Below, piece after piece: positions 1-8,468 of a stretch of DNA of 64,000 nucleotides. The notes below the pieces were generated by a model. That model worked only from the letters and a program-made list of their open reading frames with translations, made no database searches and was not told the origin of the DNA. The stretch lies in NCBI RefSeq assembly GCF_001570525.1, contig NZ_BBXC01000009.1:178363-242362 (forward strand), written 5' to 3'. Within the stretch, counting starts at the first letter, position 1. Every line of letters begins with the position of its first letter. The position numbers and the translations under genes were made by a program. Source of the DNA: Herbidospora sakaeratensis (GTDB lineage Bacteria; Actinomycetota; Actinomycetes; Streptosporangiales; Streptosporangiaceae).

Positions 1-509
1 ATGGTGCCGTCGAACAGGGCGGTGCCGCCGCCGAGGACGACGGGGGCGATGGTGATCGCGAGCCGGTCGACCACGCCCATGCGGAGATACTGCCGGATGA
101 CGTCGGGACCGCCGCCGATCGCGATCGGGCGCTCGCCCGCCGTCTCCCGGGCCCGCTTCAGCGCCTCTTCCGCGCCGGTGACGTAGGTGAAGCCGCTCGG
201 CAGGTCGTCGGTGATCCGGTTGGTGAGCACGAAGAGCGGGCTGCCGAACGGGTTCTCGCCGCCCCACTGACCGCCCGCGTCGAACATGCCCCGGCCGACG
301 ATGGTCGCGCCCGCCTCGCTCATCTCGGCGATGACCTGGGCGTCGACCGGATGCAGGTCGCTGCCGGACGACGGGTTCTCGTAGGTCCACGGCCCGCCGA
401 ACACCCAGTAGTGGAGGCGTTCGCCGCCGTCGCCGAGACCGCGCCCGGGGGCCCAGTTCGGGCCGGCCACGAAACCGTCGAGGGAGGTGGTGATGCCCGC
501 GTGAATCAT
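1..509 (-). CDS. Dihydrofolate reductase/RibD C-terminal family reductase (3' end beyond window)
   Basis: The protein starts MIHAGITTSLDGFVAGP at an ATG on the minus strand and runs off the left edge after about 169 codons, ending ...GGGTALFDGT. The opening TTSLDGFVAG, the IVGRGMFD stretch, AIGGGPDVIRQ and the late VLGGGTALFDG are hallmarks of the NADPH-dependent DHFR-like fold of the RibD C-terminal family. Members outside riboflavin operons have no settled substrate. It is transcribed in the same direction as the LysE and LysR genes, about 36 bases downstream of the former, so it could be the last gene of that unit. The family call is firm, the function is unknown. Confidence 0.85.
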   Translation of the reverse strand, partial: MIHAGITTSLDGFVAGPNWAPGRGLGDGGERLHYWVFGGPWTYENPSSGSDLHPVDAQVIAEMSEAGATIVGRGMFDAGGQWGGENPFGSPLFVLTNRITDDLPSGFTYVTGAEEALKRARETAGERPIAIGGGPDVIRQYLRMGVVDRLAITIAPVVLGGGTALFDGT

Positions 510-544
510 GCCGTCATCGTGCCCGAGGGCACCGACAGAAACGG

Positions 545-1177
545 CTACTTCGACGGCTCCCCGGCGAACGCGGCCACCCCGCCGAGCGCGATGTAGACGA
601 CGCCGCTGCCGACGTCGAGCCGCCGCCGGGCGGCCGCCGACCGCTTCAGGCGTCCGGACAACGCGGAGGCGGCCAGGGCGTAGGCGCCGTCGCTGGCCAG
701 GCCGAGGATCACCCAGATCAGGCCGAGCAGCACGATCTGCGGGGCCAGCGGGCCCGCGTGCGGGTCGGCGAACTGCGGCAGGAAGGCCAGGAAGAAGATG
801 GCGGTCTTCGGGTTGAGCACGTTCACCACGAAGCCCTCGCCGAACAGGCGGGTCTTCGGGGTCGCCTCGACCACGGCCTCCTCGGCCGAACTCCGGTCCA
901 TGAGCTTGCGCACGCCCAGGTAGACGAGGTAGGCGGCGCCGGCGCACTTCACGATGGTGAACGCCGTCGCCGAGGCGGCCAGGATCGCGCTGATGCCCAG
1001 CGCGGCGGCGGCGATGTGGACGAGCGACCCGGCGTGCACGCCGAGCACCGAGACCATCCCGGCGGCGCGGCCCTGGGCGACGCTGCGGGTGACGATGTAG
1101 ACCACGGCGGGGCCGGGCACGAGCAGCAGCGCCAGGGTGGCGACGGAGAAGACGGCGAGCGTCGGCAGGTCGGGCAT
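545..1177 (-). CDS. LysE/RhtB family amino-acid exporter
   Basis: A 210-residue inner-membrane protein of the usual length for the LysE/RhtB superfamily. It opens with a hydrophobic helix (LAVFSVATLALLLVPGPAVVYIV) containing the family's PGPA motif, and later has the FVVNVLNPKTAIFFLAFLPQF segment with the conserved NPK. About six membrane segments can be seen. These proteins export amino acids or homoserine-like compounds using the proton gradient. The gene lies 28 bases downstream of the LysR regulator on the same strand, and opposite a PLP dehydratase of the threonine dehydratase type. Export of a toxic amino acid or its precursor under LysR control is a reasonable inference, but the substrate cannot be read from sequence. 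Confidence 0.9.
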   Translation of the reverse strand: MPDLPTLAVFSVATLALLLVPGPAVVYIVTRSVAQGRAAGMVSVLGVHAGSLVHIAAAALGISAILAASATAFTIVKCAGAAYLVYLGVRKLMDRSSAEEAVVEATPKTRLFGEGFVVNVLNPKTAIFFLAFLPQFADPHAGPLAPQIVLLGLIWVILGLASDGAYALAASALSGRLKRSAAARRRLDVGSGVVYIALGGVAAFAGEPSK

Positions 1178-1205
1178 GCCGCGAGGATAGGGACGAACCC
1201 GCTGA

Positions 1206-2078
1206 TCACGCCAAGGGTTTTGCCAGCGCCTCCAGCAGCGCCTGGGTGGCCGGGGGGTCGGGCGGGGCTCCGTAGGTGGCGGCGTACACGTGCCTGACCG
1301 AGCCGGGCAGTTCGACGGTCCGGACCTTCGGGTTCCGGTGGGCGCGCAGGGCCAGCGACGGCAGCAGCGCCGCGCCGAGCCCGGCCGCGACCATCGCCTG
1401 CACGGCGACGTAGTCGTCGGTGGTGAACGTGATGTTCGGGGTGAAGCCCTCTTTCGCGCACACGTCGAGCAGGTGGCGGCGGCAGCGTTCGCAGCCGGCG
1501 ATCCACTGGCCGTCGCGGTGGTCCCTGAGCGCGGGGCCGTCGAGGTAGACCAGGTGGCCGGGGTCGTCGAACAGGTGGCGGGTGCGGACGTCGGGGTCCT
1601 CGCCCAATCCGTACCCGAAGACCACCGCGACGTCGGCCTCGCCGGCCCTGATCATGGCCAGCGCCTCGGGCGGCTCGGCCTCGGCGATGTGCAACTCCAC
1701 GCCCGGGTACGACTCCGCGAGCCGGACCCCGGCCTCGGGCACGAAGGTGCCGAGCGCGGAGGGGAAGGCGGCCAGCCTGACCCGGCCGGCCCTGAGCTGG
1801 ATGAGCGCCTCGAGTTCGGCGGCGGCCGAGTCGAGCCGCCCGAGGATCTCGGCGGCGCGTTCGGCGAGCAGCTGCCCGGCGTCGGTCAGCCGGACCCCTC
1901 GGCCGACGCGTTGCAGCAGCTTCGCGCCGGTCTCGGCTTCGAGCCGGGCCAGGTGGTGGCTGACGGAGGGCTGGGCGTAGTGCAGCTCCTTGGCGGCCGC
2001 GGTCAGCGAGCCGGTGCGGGCGACGGCGACGAGTACCCTCAGGCGGACGGGGTCCAGCATCTCAACGATGCTACCCAT
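1206..2078 (-). CDS. LysR family transcriptional regulator
   Basis: A 290-residue protein with an N-terminal winged helix (LRVLVAVARTGSLTAAAKELHYAQPSVSHHLARLE, residues about 12-45) and a C-terminal periplasmic-binding-like co-inducer domain. The start is uncertain: the ATG at 2078 (MGSIVEM) or an in-frame ATG at 2060 (MLDPVRLR), which matches the usual start of the family better. It is divergent from the dehydratase-like gene at 2162 and upstream of the LysE exporter, the classic position for a LysR protein controlling both sides from the 83-base gap. Confidence 0.92.
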   Translation of the reverse strand: MGSIVEMLDPVRLRVLVAVARTGSLTAAAKELHYAQPSVSHHLARLEAETGAKLLQRVGRGVRLTDAGQLLAERAAEILGRLDSAAAELEALIQLRAGRVRLAAFPSALGTFVPEAGVRLAESYPGVELHIAEAEPPEALAMIRAGEADVAVVFGYGLGEDPDVRTRHLFDDPGHLVYLDGPALRDHRDGQWIAGCERCRRHLLDVCAKEGFTPNITFTTDDYVAVQAMVAAGLGAALLPSLALRAHRNPKVRTVELPGSVRHVYAATYGAPPDPPATQALLEALAKPLA

Positions 2079-2161
2079 ACCGGATTAATCAACGGTGTCT
2101 ATGGATTTCACCGGATATCCCTATTGGACCTATCGATCCAGGTGGGTTCACGCTGGGCGGC
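2079..2161. promoter_or_regulatory. Divergent control region between LysR gene and dehydratase gene
   Basis: This 83-base gap must hold both divergent promoters. It contains the heptamer ACCGGAT twice, at 2079-2085 and 2110-2116 (31 bases apart, about three helical turns), and the perfect 8-base palindrome GGATATCC at 2113-2120. It is more AT-rich than its neighbours. LysR proteins usually bind such a region as tetramers. Assignment of these repeats as the binding sites is inference. Confidence 0.4.
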
Positions 2162-3115
2162 ATGACCGACATGCGTGACATCCTCCAGGCCGCCTCGTTG
2201 CTCGCCCGGCACATCCCGCCGACGCCGATGTGGAGCTACCCCGTCCTGAACGCGGCCGCCGGGGCGGAGCTCTGGGTGAAACACGAGAACACCCAGCCGA
2301 TCGGCGCCTTCAAGGTGCGCGGCGGGCTCACCCTGCTCGCCACCATGACCGACCGCGACCGCGGGGTGGTGGCCTACTCGACGGGCAACCACGCGCAGTC
2401 GGTCGCCTATGCCGCGCGCATGTTCGGCACGCCGTGCGCGATCGTGATGCCGGAGAACCCCAACCCGGCCAAGGTCGCCGCCGTCGAGGCGCTCGGCGCG
2501 ACGGTCGTCGTCGGCGGGGCGACGATGGTCGAGGCCGCCGACGTGGCCCGCGCGGAGGCCGACCGGCTCGGCCGCCGCCTGATCAGCCCCGCCGACGAGC
2601 CCGAGATCATCGCCGGGGTGGGCACCCTCTACCTGGAGATCCTGCTCCAGCGGCCCGACCTCGACGCGATCGTGGTCCCGGTCGGCAGCGGGACCGGCGC
2701 GGCGGCGGCCTGCCTGGTGGCCCGGGCGCTGGCCCCGGGGTGCCGGGTGATCGGGGTCCAGTCGGCCGCCGCTCCGGCGGCGCACGACTCGTGGCGGCTC
2801 GGCGAGATGGTGCTGCGGCCGATGAAGACGCGGGTGGACGGCCTGGCCACCGGCTCGGCCTACGCGCTCCCGCAGCGGGTGATGCGCGACCTGCTCACCG
2901 ACTTCCTGCTGGTCACCGACGAGGAGATCCGCGCCGCCCAGCGCCTCATGCTCACCCACGCCCACACCCTGGCCGAGGGCGCGGGCGCGGCGGCGCTCGC
3001 CGGGGTGCTCAACCGGCGCGCGGAGTTCGCGGGCACGAAGGTCGCGATCGTGGTGTCGGGCGGCAACGCGGGCCCGGCGGAACTGGCGGCTCTCCTGCAG
3101 CCGCAGCACGCCTGA
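2162..3115 (+). CDS. PLP-dependent threonine/serine dehydratase-like enzyme (fold type II)
   Basis: A 317-residue protein of the tryptophan-synthase-beta fold. The PLP-binding lysine is K51 in IGAFKVRGG, followed by the substrate/cofactor loop STGNHAQSVAYAA, the phosphate-binding glycine loop GSGTGAAAA, and a late VSGGN. It lacks the C-terminal ACT regulatory domain of biosynthetic IlvA, so it resembles catabolic threonine dehydratases and the serine racemase/dehydratase group. It probably deaminates a hydroxy amino acid to a 2-keto acid plus ammonia. It is divergent from a LysR-LysE pair. Exact substrate (Thr, Ser or 3-hydroxyaspartate) is not decided by sequence. Confidence 0.88.
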   Translation: MTDMRDILQAASLLARHIPPTPMWSYPVLNAAAGAELWVKHENTQPIGAFKVRGGLTLLATMTDRDRGVVAYSTGNHAQSVAYAARMFGTPCAIVMPENPNPAKVAAVEALGATVVVGGATMVEAADVARAEADRLGRRLISPADEPEIIAGVGTLYLEILLQRPDLDAIVVPVGSGTGAAAACLVARALAPGCRVIGVQSAAAPAAHDSWRLGEMVLRPMKTRVDGLATGSAYALPQRVMRDLLTDFLLVTDEEIRAAQRLMLTHAHTLAEGAGAAALAGVLNRRAEFAGTKVAIVVSGGNAGPAELAALLQPQHA

Positions 3116-3123
3116 CGGCGGGG

Positions 3124-3840
3124 TCAGGTCAGGTCGTCGCGGGTCTCGTCGTCAAGCTCGTGGAGGCCCTGGCGGGTGAGCTCCAGGTCGGCCGTCAGCT
3201 GGTCGAGGGCCAGGGGAGTGACGGCGCCGCTGGTCGCGTCCAGAGCCGACAGTTCGACCACCTGGGCCACCAGGCCCTCCAGGACGATCACCGTCGACTC
3301 CAGCCGGACCAGCAGGCGTTCCCGGGTCTGCGACAACCGCGTGTGCACCTCCTCCTGCGCCGTCAGGGCCGAGATCGCGCGGTCGAGTTCGGCGGCGATC
3401 TCCGGGCGGGCCGACTCGCGGGCGTGGGTCAGCCGCAGCCGTTCCTGACGCAGGAAGTCGGGGTCGAGACGGCCGAGGGCCGCCGTGGTGACCGACGTGT
3501 GGGCGGCCAGCCGCCGCAGGATCGCGACCGTGTCGTCGACCTGGGGGCGCATCGAGGCCACCGGACCGACCAGCAACCGGCCGCGCATCGACTCGCTCAG
3601 CTCGCCGAAGGCTTCGGCGGCGCGTTCGGCGCGGGCCAGGGCGCGCTCTTCGGCGCTGGCCGGGGTCACCGGGGCGGGCGCGGCGGGCTCTTCGGGTTCG
3701 GGGGAGGCCAGGAAGGCGGCGATCAGCCAGCCCGCCAGGGCGACGGCGACGGCCGCCGCGACCGGCAGGCGCAGGGCCAGGGTGGCGAGGCCCGCGACGG
3801 CGCCCGGCAGCAGCGCCCACGGGTTGGCGAACCTAGAAAT
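3124..3840 (-). CDS. Predicted membrane-anchored helical protein, likely ATT start
   Basis: The C-terminal 181 residues form long alpha-helical, coiled-coil-like sequence and have only a GTG start (3669) with no ribosome binding site. The frame stays open for 57 more codons, encoding two hydrophobic segments (ALLPGAVAGLATLAL and VAAAVAVALAGWLIAAF) and an acidic/proline linker. It begins at an ATT (3840-3838) preceded by a near-perfect Shine-Dalgarno, GGAGGTGATC, inside the end of the upstream VWA gene. No ATG, GTG or TTG occurs between. I take ATT as the start, giving a 238-residue membrane protein overlapping the VWA gene by 8 bases, so translation is probably coupled. No family is recognised; partnership with the VWA protein is inferred. 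Confidence 0.6.
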   Translation of the reverse strand: MSRFANPWALLPGAVAGLATLALRLPVAAAVAVALAGWLIAAFLASPEPEEPAAPAPVTPASAEERALARAERAAEAFGELSESMRGRLLVGPVASMRPQVDDTVAILRRLAAHTSVTTAALGRLDPDFLRQERLRLTHARESARPEIAAELDRAISALTAQEEVHTRLSQTRERLLVRLESTVIVLEGLVAQVVELSALDATSGAVTPLALDQLTADLELTRQGLHELDDETRDDLT

Positions 3841-5494
3841 TGGCGATCACCTCCGTGAAGATCCGGTCGATCACGCCGGGGTCGCGGGAGTCGTAGGAGG
3901 CCGCCCGCGTCGTGGCGGAGATGGCCTGCAACGTCTCCAGGTCGGCGTCCGCCCCGTAGGCGATGGTGAAGACCCGCACCGGGTGCCGCCCGCGCAGGCC
4001 GTCGAGGAGGCGGTCGAGGGTGATCGTCTGCTGGACCTCGTTGCGTCCGTCGGTGAGGAGCACCACGGCGTCGATGGTGTCACTTCCGGCCTGCTCCTGT
4101 ACGTGCCGGTACGCCGCCAGCGCCGTGTCGTGCAGGCTCGTGGCCCCCTGGGGGCGCAGCCGGTCGATCGCCGTCCGCAGGTCGTCGCGGGCGCCGGCGG
4201 CGATCGGGACCAGCTCCTTCCGGCCGGTCGAGAACGACCACAACCCGACCCGGTCGCGGGGGCCGAAGTCGCCGACGGCCCGTTTGGCCGCCGCCTGCGC
4301 CAGGGCGAGCTTCGATTTCCCCGTACCGGAAGCGGACGCCTCCATCGACCCCGACACGTCCATGACCATCAGCACGTTGGCCGGCTTGCGCAGCTCGGCC
4401 CAGCTCGCCAGCACCGCGTCGAGCACCTTCGGGGCCGGGACCTGGAGGATCTTCACCGGCAGGGTCTCGTCGAGGGCCCGGAAGCCGTGCTCGGCGAAGC
4501 GCCGCTGCTGCGCGGGGGCCCGCAGATAGGCCAGGAAGTCGGCGGCGACCTTGCGCTTGGCGGGGGAGGCCCATTTCAGCACGGCGTAGGGGTTGTCGGA
4601 CAACAACGTGCCCTCTTTGGGATGGACGGCGACGAGCGGCACCTCGGGCCGGTCGTGCCGCCCGAGCGTCGCCGGGTCGCCCGTCGGGTTGCCCTCGTTG
4701 TAGTCCCAGACCGACTTCTCCTCGACGGTGACCGCGGAGACGTAGGACATCGCCGCCCCCGCGTCGTCGGCCCGCTGGAGGTTGGACAGGAACGTGAGCG
4801 TGGTGTCGCCGTAGTGGACGATCGACCGCTCCACCCCCTGGACGAACTTCCGCACCTTCGGCGAGGCGACGTCGCGGGTGGTCAGGTCTCCCGACACCCC
4901 GGTCGCCGCGACGTAGGCCCCGATCGTCGCGTTCAGCCCCGAGGTGGAGAAGCCCGGGTGCGTCTTGCCGAGCCGGAAGGGCCCCCACTCGGGGTGCCCG
5001 TGCCGCGCCCACCCCTCTTCCGAGGAGGCCAGCTCCAGCACGTCGCTCCAGCCCAGGGCCTTCTCAGGCCACCCGAGGGCCGCGGCCATCGGCTCGGGCA
5101 TCGCGATGACCAGCGGCGTCTTCGTGATCGAGGGGGCGTCGGCCGGGATCGGCGCCGAGCGGGACCGCTGCCGCAGCAGGGTCAGCCACCCGGACGCCGC
5201 CGGGCTCCACACGTCGGGCCGCGCCCCGTCGTCGCGGCTCCAGCCGTCGGCCAGCGCGTCGAGGGCCGCGCCGGAGGCCATCGTCGTCACGGTGACCTTC
5301 CCGCAGCCCTTGCGCGCGTAGTCGGCCGCCATCTGGCGTAACAACTCGGCCTTCTCGCTGGATGCCGCGATCCGCAACCCGGCCGTCGACGGGGCGCACT
5401 CGGGATCGGCATGGACCGTCCGGACCACCACGACGACCGCACCCGCCACGATGGCGGCCACCACCGCGGCTGAGTAGCGGGATCGACGGCGCAC
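3833..5494 (-). CDS. Secreted substrate-binding and von Willebrand A domain protein
   Basis: A 553-residue protein with an N-terminal signal or anchor (RRRSRYSAAVVAAIVAGAVVVVV) and a periplasmic-binding-protein-like domain of roughly 290 residues (start ECAPSTAGLRIAASSEK). It ends in a VWA domain with a complete MIDAS (VMVMDVSGSM, then LLTDGRNE). The chosen start is a GTG at 5494 with a GGGAGG box five bases upstream; an upstream TTG at 5548 has no such site. The architecture matches actinobacterial 'substrate-binding and VWA' proteins, which act outside the membrane in an unknown role, perhaps metal-dependent adhesion or cell-wall stress. The next gene overlaps its stop. Confidence 0.85.
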   Translation of the reverse strand: MRRRSRYSAAVVAAIVAGAVVVVVRTVHADPECAPSTAGLRIAASSEKAELLRQMAADYARKGCGKVTVTTMASGAALDALADGWSRDDGARPDVWSPAASGWLTLLRQRSRSAPIPADAPSITKTPLVIAMPEPMAAALGWPEKALGWSDVLELASSEEGWARHGHPEWGPFRLGKTHPGFSTSGLNATIGAYVAATGVSGDLTTRDVASPKVRKFVQGVERSIVHYGDTTLTFLSNLQRADDAGAAMSYVSAVTVEEKSVWDYNEGNPTGDPATLGRHDRPEVPLVAVHPKEGTLLSDNPYAVLKWASPAKRKVAADFLAYLRAPAQQRRFAEHGFRALDETLPVKILQVPAPKVLDAVLASWAELRKPANVLMVMDVSGSMEASASGTGKSKLALAQAAAKRAVGDFGPRDRVGLWSFSTGRKELVPIAAGARDDLRTAIDRLRPQGATSLHDTALAAYRHVQEQAGSDTIDAVVLLTDGRNEVQQTITLDRLLDGLRGRHPVRVFTIAYGADADLETLQAISATTRAASYDSRDPGVIDRIFTEVIANF

Positions 5495-5554
5495 ACGGGC
5501 CTCCCACGGATGTGTCGGTATATATGCCGACGAACGGGGGCCCGCCAAAGTTCT

Positions 5555-6895
5555 TTAGGACGCGCCGTACTCCTGGAGGAACAGCGCCTCGGCGGTGGCG
5601 ACGCGGCGGAGCTCGTCGATCACGACCCGCTCGTTGGGGGCGTGGATGCGGGCGCCCTCGTCCTCCGCGCCGAAGAGCAGAAGCTCCGCCTCGGGGAACT
5701 GCCGCTGGAGCGTGGCCACCAGCGGGATGCCGCCGCCCTGGCCGACGTCGCGCGGCTCCCGGCCGAACGCCCTGGTCATCGCACGGTCGAGGGCCGCGCG
5801 GGCCGGGCCGCCCGCCGGGGCCTGGAAGCCCGAGCCGACCGACACGTCGGAGAACGTGACGTGCGCGCCCCACGGCGCCTGCGCCTCCAGGAACGCAGTC
5901 ACGTCGGACAGGGCCGTCTTCGGGTCGTGCTGGGCTGGGATGCGAATGGTCACCCGGGCCCGTGCGACCGCCTGGATGGCGTTGACCGCACCCGAGACCG
6001 TCGGCACGTCGAGGCCGGTCACCGTGATCGCGTAGGAGCCCCAGATGCGGTCGGCGATCGAGCCGGTGCCGACCAGGGAGACCCCGTCGAGCACCCCGGC
6101 GCCCGCGCGGAACTCCTCGTCGGTGCCCGCGTCGCCGTCGAAGACGCCCTGAGTCAGGCCCGGCACGCGCACGTCGCCGTCGTCGTCGTGGAGGGCGACC
6201 AGCATGCGCATCAGCGCCGACAACGCGTCGGGGGCCGGGCCGCCGAACGAGCCGCTGTGCAGGGCGTCCCTGAGCGTGCGCACCTCGACCGTGACGGCGG
6301 CCATGCCGCGCAGCGAGGTGGTCACGGCGGGGTCGCCGACGGCGGGGTTGCCGCAGTCGGCCACGATGATCGCGTCGGCGCGGACCAGCTCGGGGTTCTC
6401 CTCGACGAACCGCTCCAGGCGCTCGCCGGCGTACTCCTCCTGGCCCTCGATGATTACCCGCACGCCCACGGGGAAGCGGCCGTCGAAGGCACGCAGCGCG
6501 GCGAGGTGGGTGATGATGCCGGACTTGTCGTCGGCGGCGCCCCGGCCGTACACGGCGCCGTCGATCTCGGTGGGCTCGAAGGCCGGGGTGTCCCACAGGG
6601 CGGGGTCACCGGGGGGCTGGACGTCGTAATGGGCGTACAGGAGCACGGTGGGGGCGCCGGGAGGCGCCGGGGCCTCGGCGTAGACGGCGGGGAAGCTGCC
6701 CGCGACCGGGATCTGCCGCACGGTCGGCAGACCGGCGTCGCGCAGCAGCGACTCCACGGCCGCGGCGGCGCGGTGCACCTCCTCCTCCGGATGCCCGGGG
6801 AAGGCGACCGACGGGATAGAGACCAGCGCCTTGAGGTCCTCCACCGCGCGGGGCATGGCGGCGGCGACGGCGTCTTCGATGTCACCAGGAGTCAT
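5555..6895 (-). CDS. M20 family dipeptidase/metallopeptidase
   Basis: A 446-residue zinc hydrolase of the M20 (carnosinase/CPG2-like) family. Metal and catalytic motifs are all present: YAHYDVQPPGD (His/Asp), GRGAADDKSG (bridging Asp), IIEGQEEYAG (catalytic Glu-Glu), and a late GAEDEGARIHAPNERV (His). The dimerisation 'lid' domain lies between. It is expected to cut dipeptides or acylated amino acids in the cytoplasm. The start used is the ATG at 6895; an ATG nine bases upstream (6904) is equally possible since neither has a strong ribosome site. It is divergent from the aminotransferase gene. Confidence 0.9.
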   Translation of the reverse strand: MTPGDIEDAVAAAMPRAVEDLKALVSIPSVAFPGHPEEEVHRAAAAVESLLRDAGLPTVRQIPVAGSFPAVYAEAPAPPGAPTVLLYAHYDVQPPGDPALWDTPAFEPTEIDGAVYGRGAADDKSGIITHLAALRAFDGRFPVGVRVIIEGQEEYAGERLERFVEENPELVRADAIIVADCGNPAVGDPAVTTSLRGMAAVTVEVRTLRDALHSGSFGGPAPDALSALMRMLVALHDDDGDVRVPGLTQGVFDGDAGTDEEFRAGAGVLDGVSLVGTGSIADRIWGSYAITVTGLDVPTVSGAVNAIQAVARARVTIRIPAQHDPKTALSDVTAFLEAQAPWGAHVTFSDVSVGSGFQAPAGGPARAALDRAMTRAFGREPRDVGQGGGIPLVATLQRQFPEAELLLFGAEDEGARIHAPNERVVIDELRRVATAEALFLQEYGAS

Positions 6896-6935
6896 GCGCC
6901 CCATCGAACCACAAACCGGGCACGGTCTAGACGAC

Positions 6936-6950
6936 CGACGAATTTCGTCG
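6936..6950. promoter_or_regulatory. 15-bp perfect palindrome, candidate AsnC/Lrp-type operator
   Basis: CGACGAATTTCGTCG is a perfect odd palindrome (seven paired bases around a central T) in the 177-base gap between the M20 peptidase and the aminotransferase-alanine dehydrogenase pair. The 15-base length and the AT-rich centre resemble Lrp-family sites, and alanine dehydrogenase genes of actinobacteria are commonly controlled by Lrp-type AldR. No Lrp gene lies in the window. Confidence 0.45.
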
Positions 6951-7072
6951 CCGTTACACGTGGATATCGAGGAATCCGAAGCTCTTTCAATTTGCAACCA
7001 CGTTTTCCCTTGGCAGATGTCTGGCAGGCAATGCACACTGACAGCGGAGCTCAGACACCAAGGGAAGTATTG

Positions 7073-8452
7073 ATGACGCACCCCGAAGACCTGCAGAGAG
7101 CGGCTCACGACAACCTCTGGATGCACTTCACCCGCCACGGCGCCTACGAACACGCCGAGGTCCCCATGATCGTGCGGGGTGAGGGCGCCTACATCTACGA
7201 CGTCAACGGAAAGCGCTACCTCGACGGCCTCGCGGGCCTCTTCGTGGTGCAGGCCGGTCACGGCCGCAGCGAACTCGCCGAGGCGGCCGCAAAGCAGGCC
7301 CAGGAACTGGCCTTCTTCCCGCTGTGGTCCTACGCCCACCCCAAGGCGGTGGAACTGGCCGCCCGGCTGGTCGAGCACACGCCCGGCGACCTCAACCGGG
7401 TGTTCTTCACCACAGGCGGCGGCGAGGCGGTCGAGACCGCCTGGAAGCTGGCCAAGCAGTACTTCAAGCTGACCGGCAAGCCGCTCAAGCACAAGGTCAT
7501 CAGCCGCCAGATCGCCTACCACGGCACCCCGCAGGGCGCCCTGTCGATCACCGGCATCCCCCTGTTCAAGCAGATGTTCGAGCCGCTGGTGCCGGGTTCG
7601 GTCCGGGTGCCGAACACCAACCACTACCGCGCCGACGAGATCACCGGCGTGCCCGGCATGACCCCCGAGCAGTACGGCATCTGGGCCGCCGAGCGGGTCG
7701 CCCGCGCGATCGAGATGGAGGGCCCCGACACGGTGGCCGCCGTCTTCGTCGAGCCGGTCCAGAACGCCGGCGGTTGTTTCCCGCCCCCGCCCGGCTACTT
7801 CAAGCGACTGCGCGAGATCTGCGACGAGTACGACGTTCTGCTCGTCTCCGACGAGGTCATCTGCGCCTACGGCCGCCTCGGCACCATGTTCGCCGGGGAA
7901 AAATTTGACTACGTACCGGACATCATCACGTCCGCGAAGGGTCTGACCAGCGGGTATTCTCCACTTGGAGCGATGATCTGCTCCGACCGGCTCTTCGAGC
8001 CGTTCAAGTCGGGGACTGAGATGTTCGCCCACGGCTACACGTTCGGCGGACACCCCGTGTCGGCGGCCGTGGCCCTGGCGAACCTCGATTTGTTCGAGCG
8101 CGAAGACCTGCTGGGTCACGTGACCCGCAACGAGGGCGCGTTCCGCGCCACCCTGGAGAGGCTCTACGACCTGCCCATCGTCGGCGATGTGCGGGGCAGC
8201 GGGTTCTTCTGGGGCGTCGAGCTCGTGAAAGACAAGAACACCAAGGAGACCTTCACCGCCGACGAGTCGGAGCGCCTGATCCGGGGCTTCCTCTCCAAGG
8301 CGCTGTTCGAGGCAGGCCTGTACTGCCGGGCGGACGACCGCGGCGATCCCGTGGTCCAGCTCGCCCCGCCGCTCATCTGCGGCCAGAAGGAGTTCGACGA
8401 AATCGAATCCATCCTTCGCGGAGTCCTCACCGAAGCCTGGGCTCTGCTCTGA
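7073..8452 (+). CDS. Class III PLP-dependent aminotransferase
   Basis: A 459-residue class III (omega) aminotransferase. The PLP lysine is K289 in TSAKGLTSGYSPLGA, and VLLVSDEVICAYGRLG carries the cofactor-binding Asp. The family's GGGEAVETAWKLA and EPVQNAGGC segments are also clear. The start ATG at 7073 follows an AGGGAAG ribosome site, although the frame is open far upstream. It is 16 bases upstream of alanine dehydrogenase on the same strand. The pair suggests an omega-amino acid:pyruvate aminotransferase producing alanine, which Ald reconverts to pyruvate. The amine donor (beta-alanine, taurine, putrescine or similar) is unknown. Confidence 0.9.
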   Translation: MTHPEDLQRAAHDNLWMHFTRHGAYEHAEVPMIVRGEGAYIYDVNGKRYLDGLAGLFVVQAGHGRSELAEAAAKQAQELAFFPLWSYAHPKAVELAARLVEHTPGDLNRVFFTTGGGEAVETAWKLAKQYFKLTGKPLKHKVISRQIAYHGTPQGALSITGIPLFKQMFEPLVPGSVRVPNTNHYRADEITGVPGMTPEQYGIWAAERVARAIEMEGPDTVAAVFVEPVQNAGGCFPPPPGYFKRLREICDEYDVLLVSDEVICAYGRLGTMFAGEKFDYVPDIITSAKGLTSGYSPLGAMICSDRLFEPFKSGTEMFAHGYTFGGHPVSAAVALANLDLFEREDLLGHVTRNEGAFRATLERLYDLPIVGDVRGSGFFWGVELVKDKNTKETFTADESERLIRGFLSKALFEAGLYCRADDRGDPVVQLAPPLICGQKEFDEIESILRGVLTEAWALL

Positions 8453-8468
8453 GAAAGGAACCCCGAAG

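Noticed and set aside
2230-3858. 542-codon open frame on the plus strand
   Set aside because: It overlaps the dehydratase in another frame and runs antisense through the next gene; Arg/Gly-rich without any motif.
5510-7072. Long N-terminal extension of the aminotransferase frame
   Set aside because: It is antisense to the M20 peptidase and the conserved protein starts at 7073 after a ribosome site.
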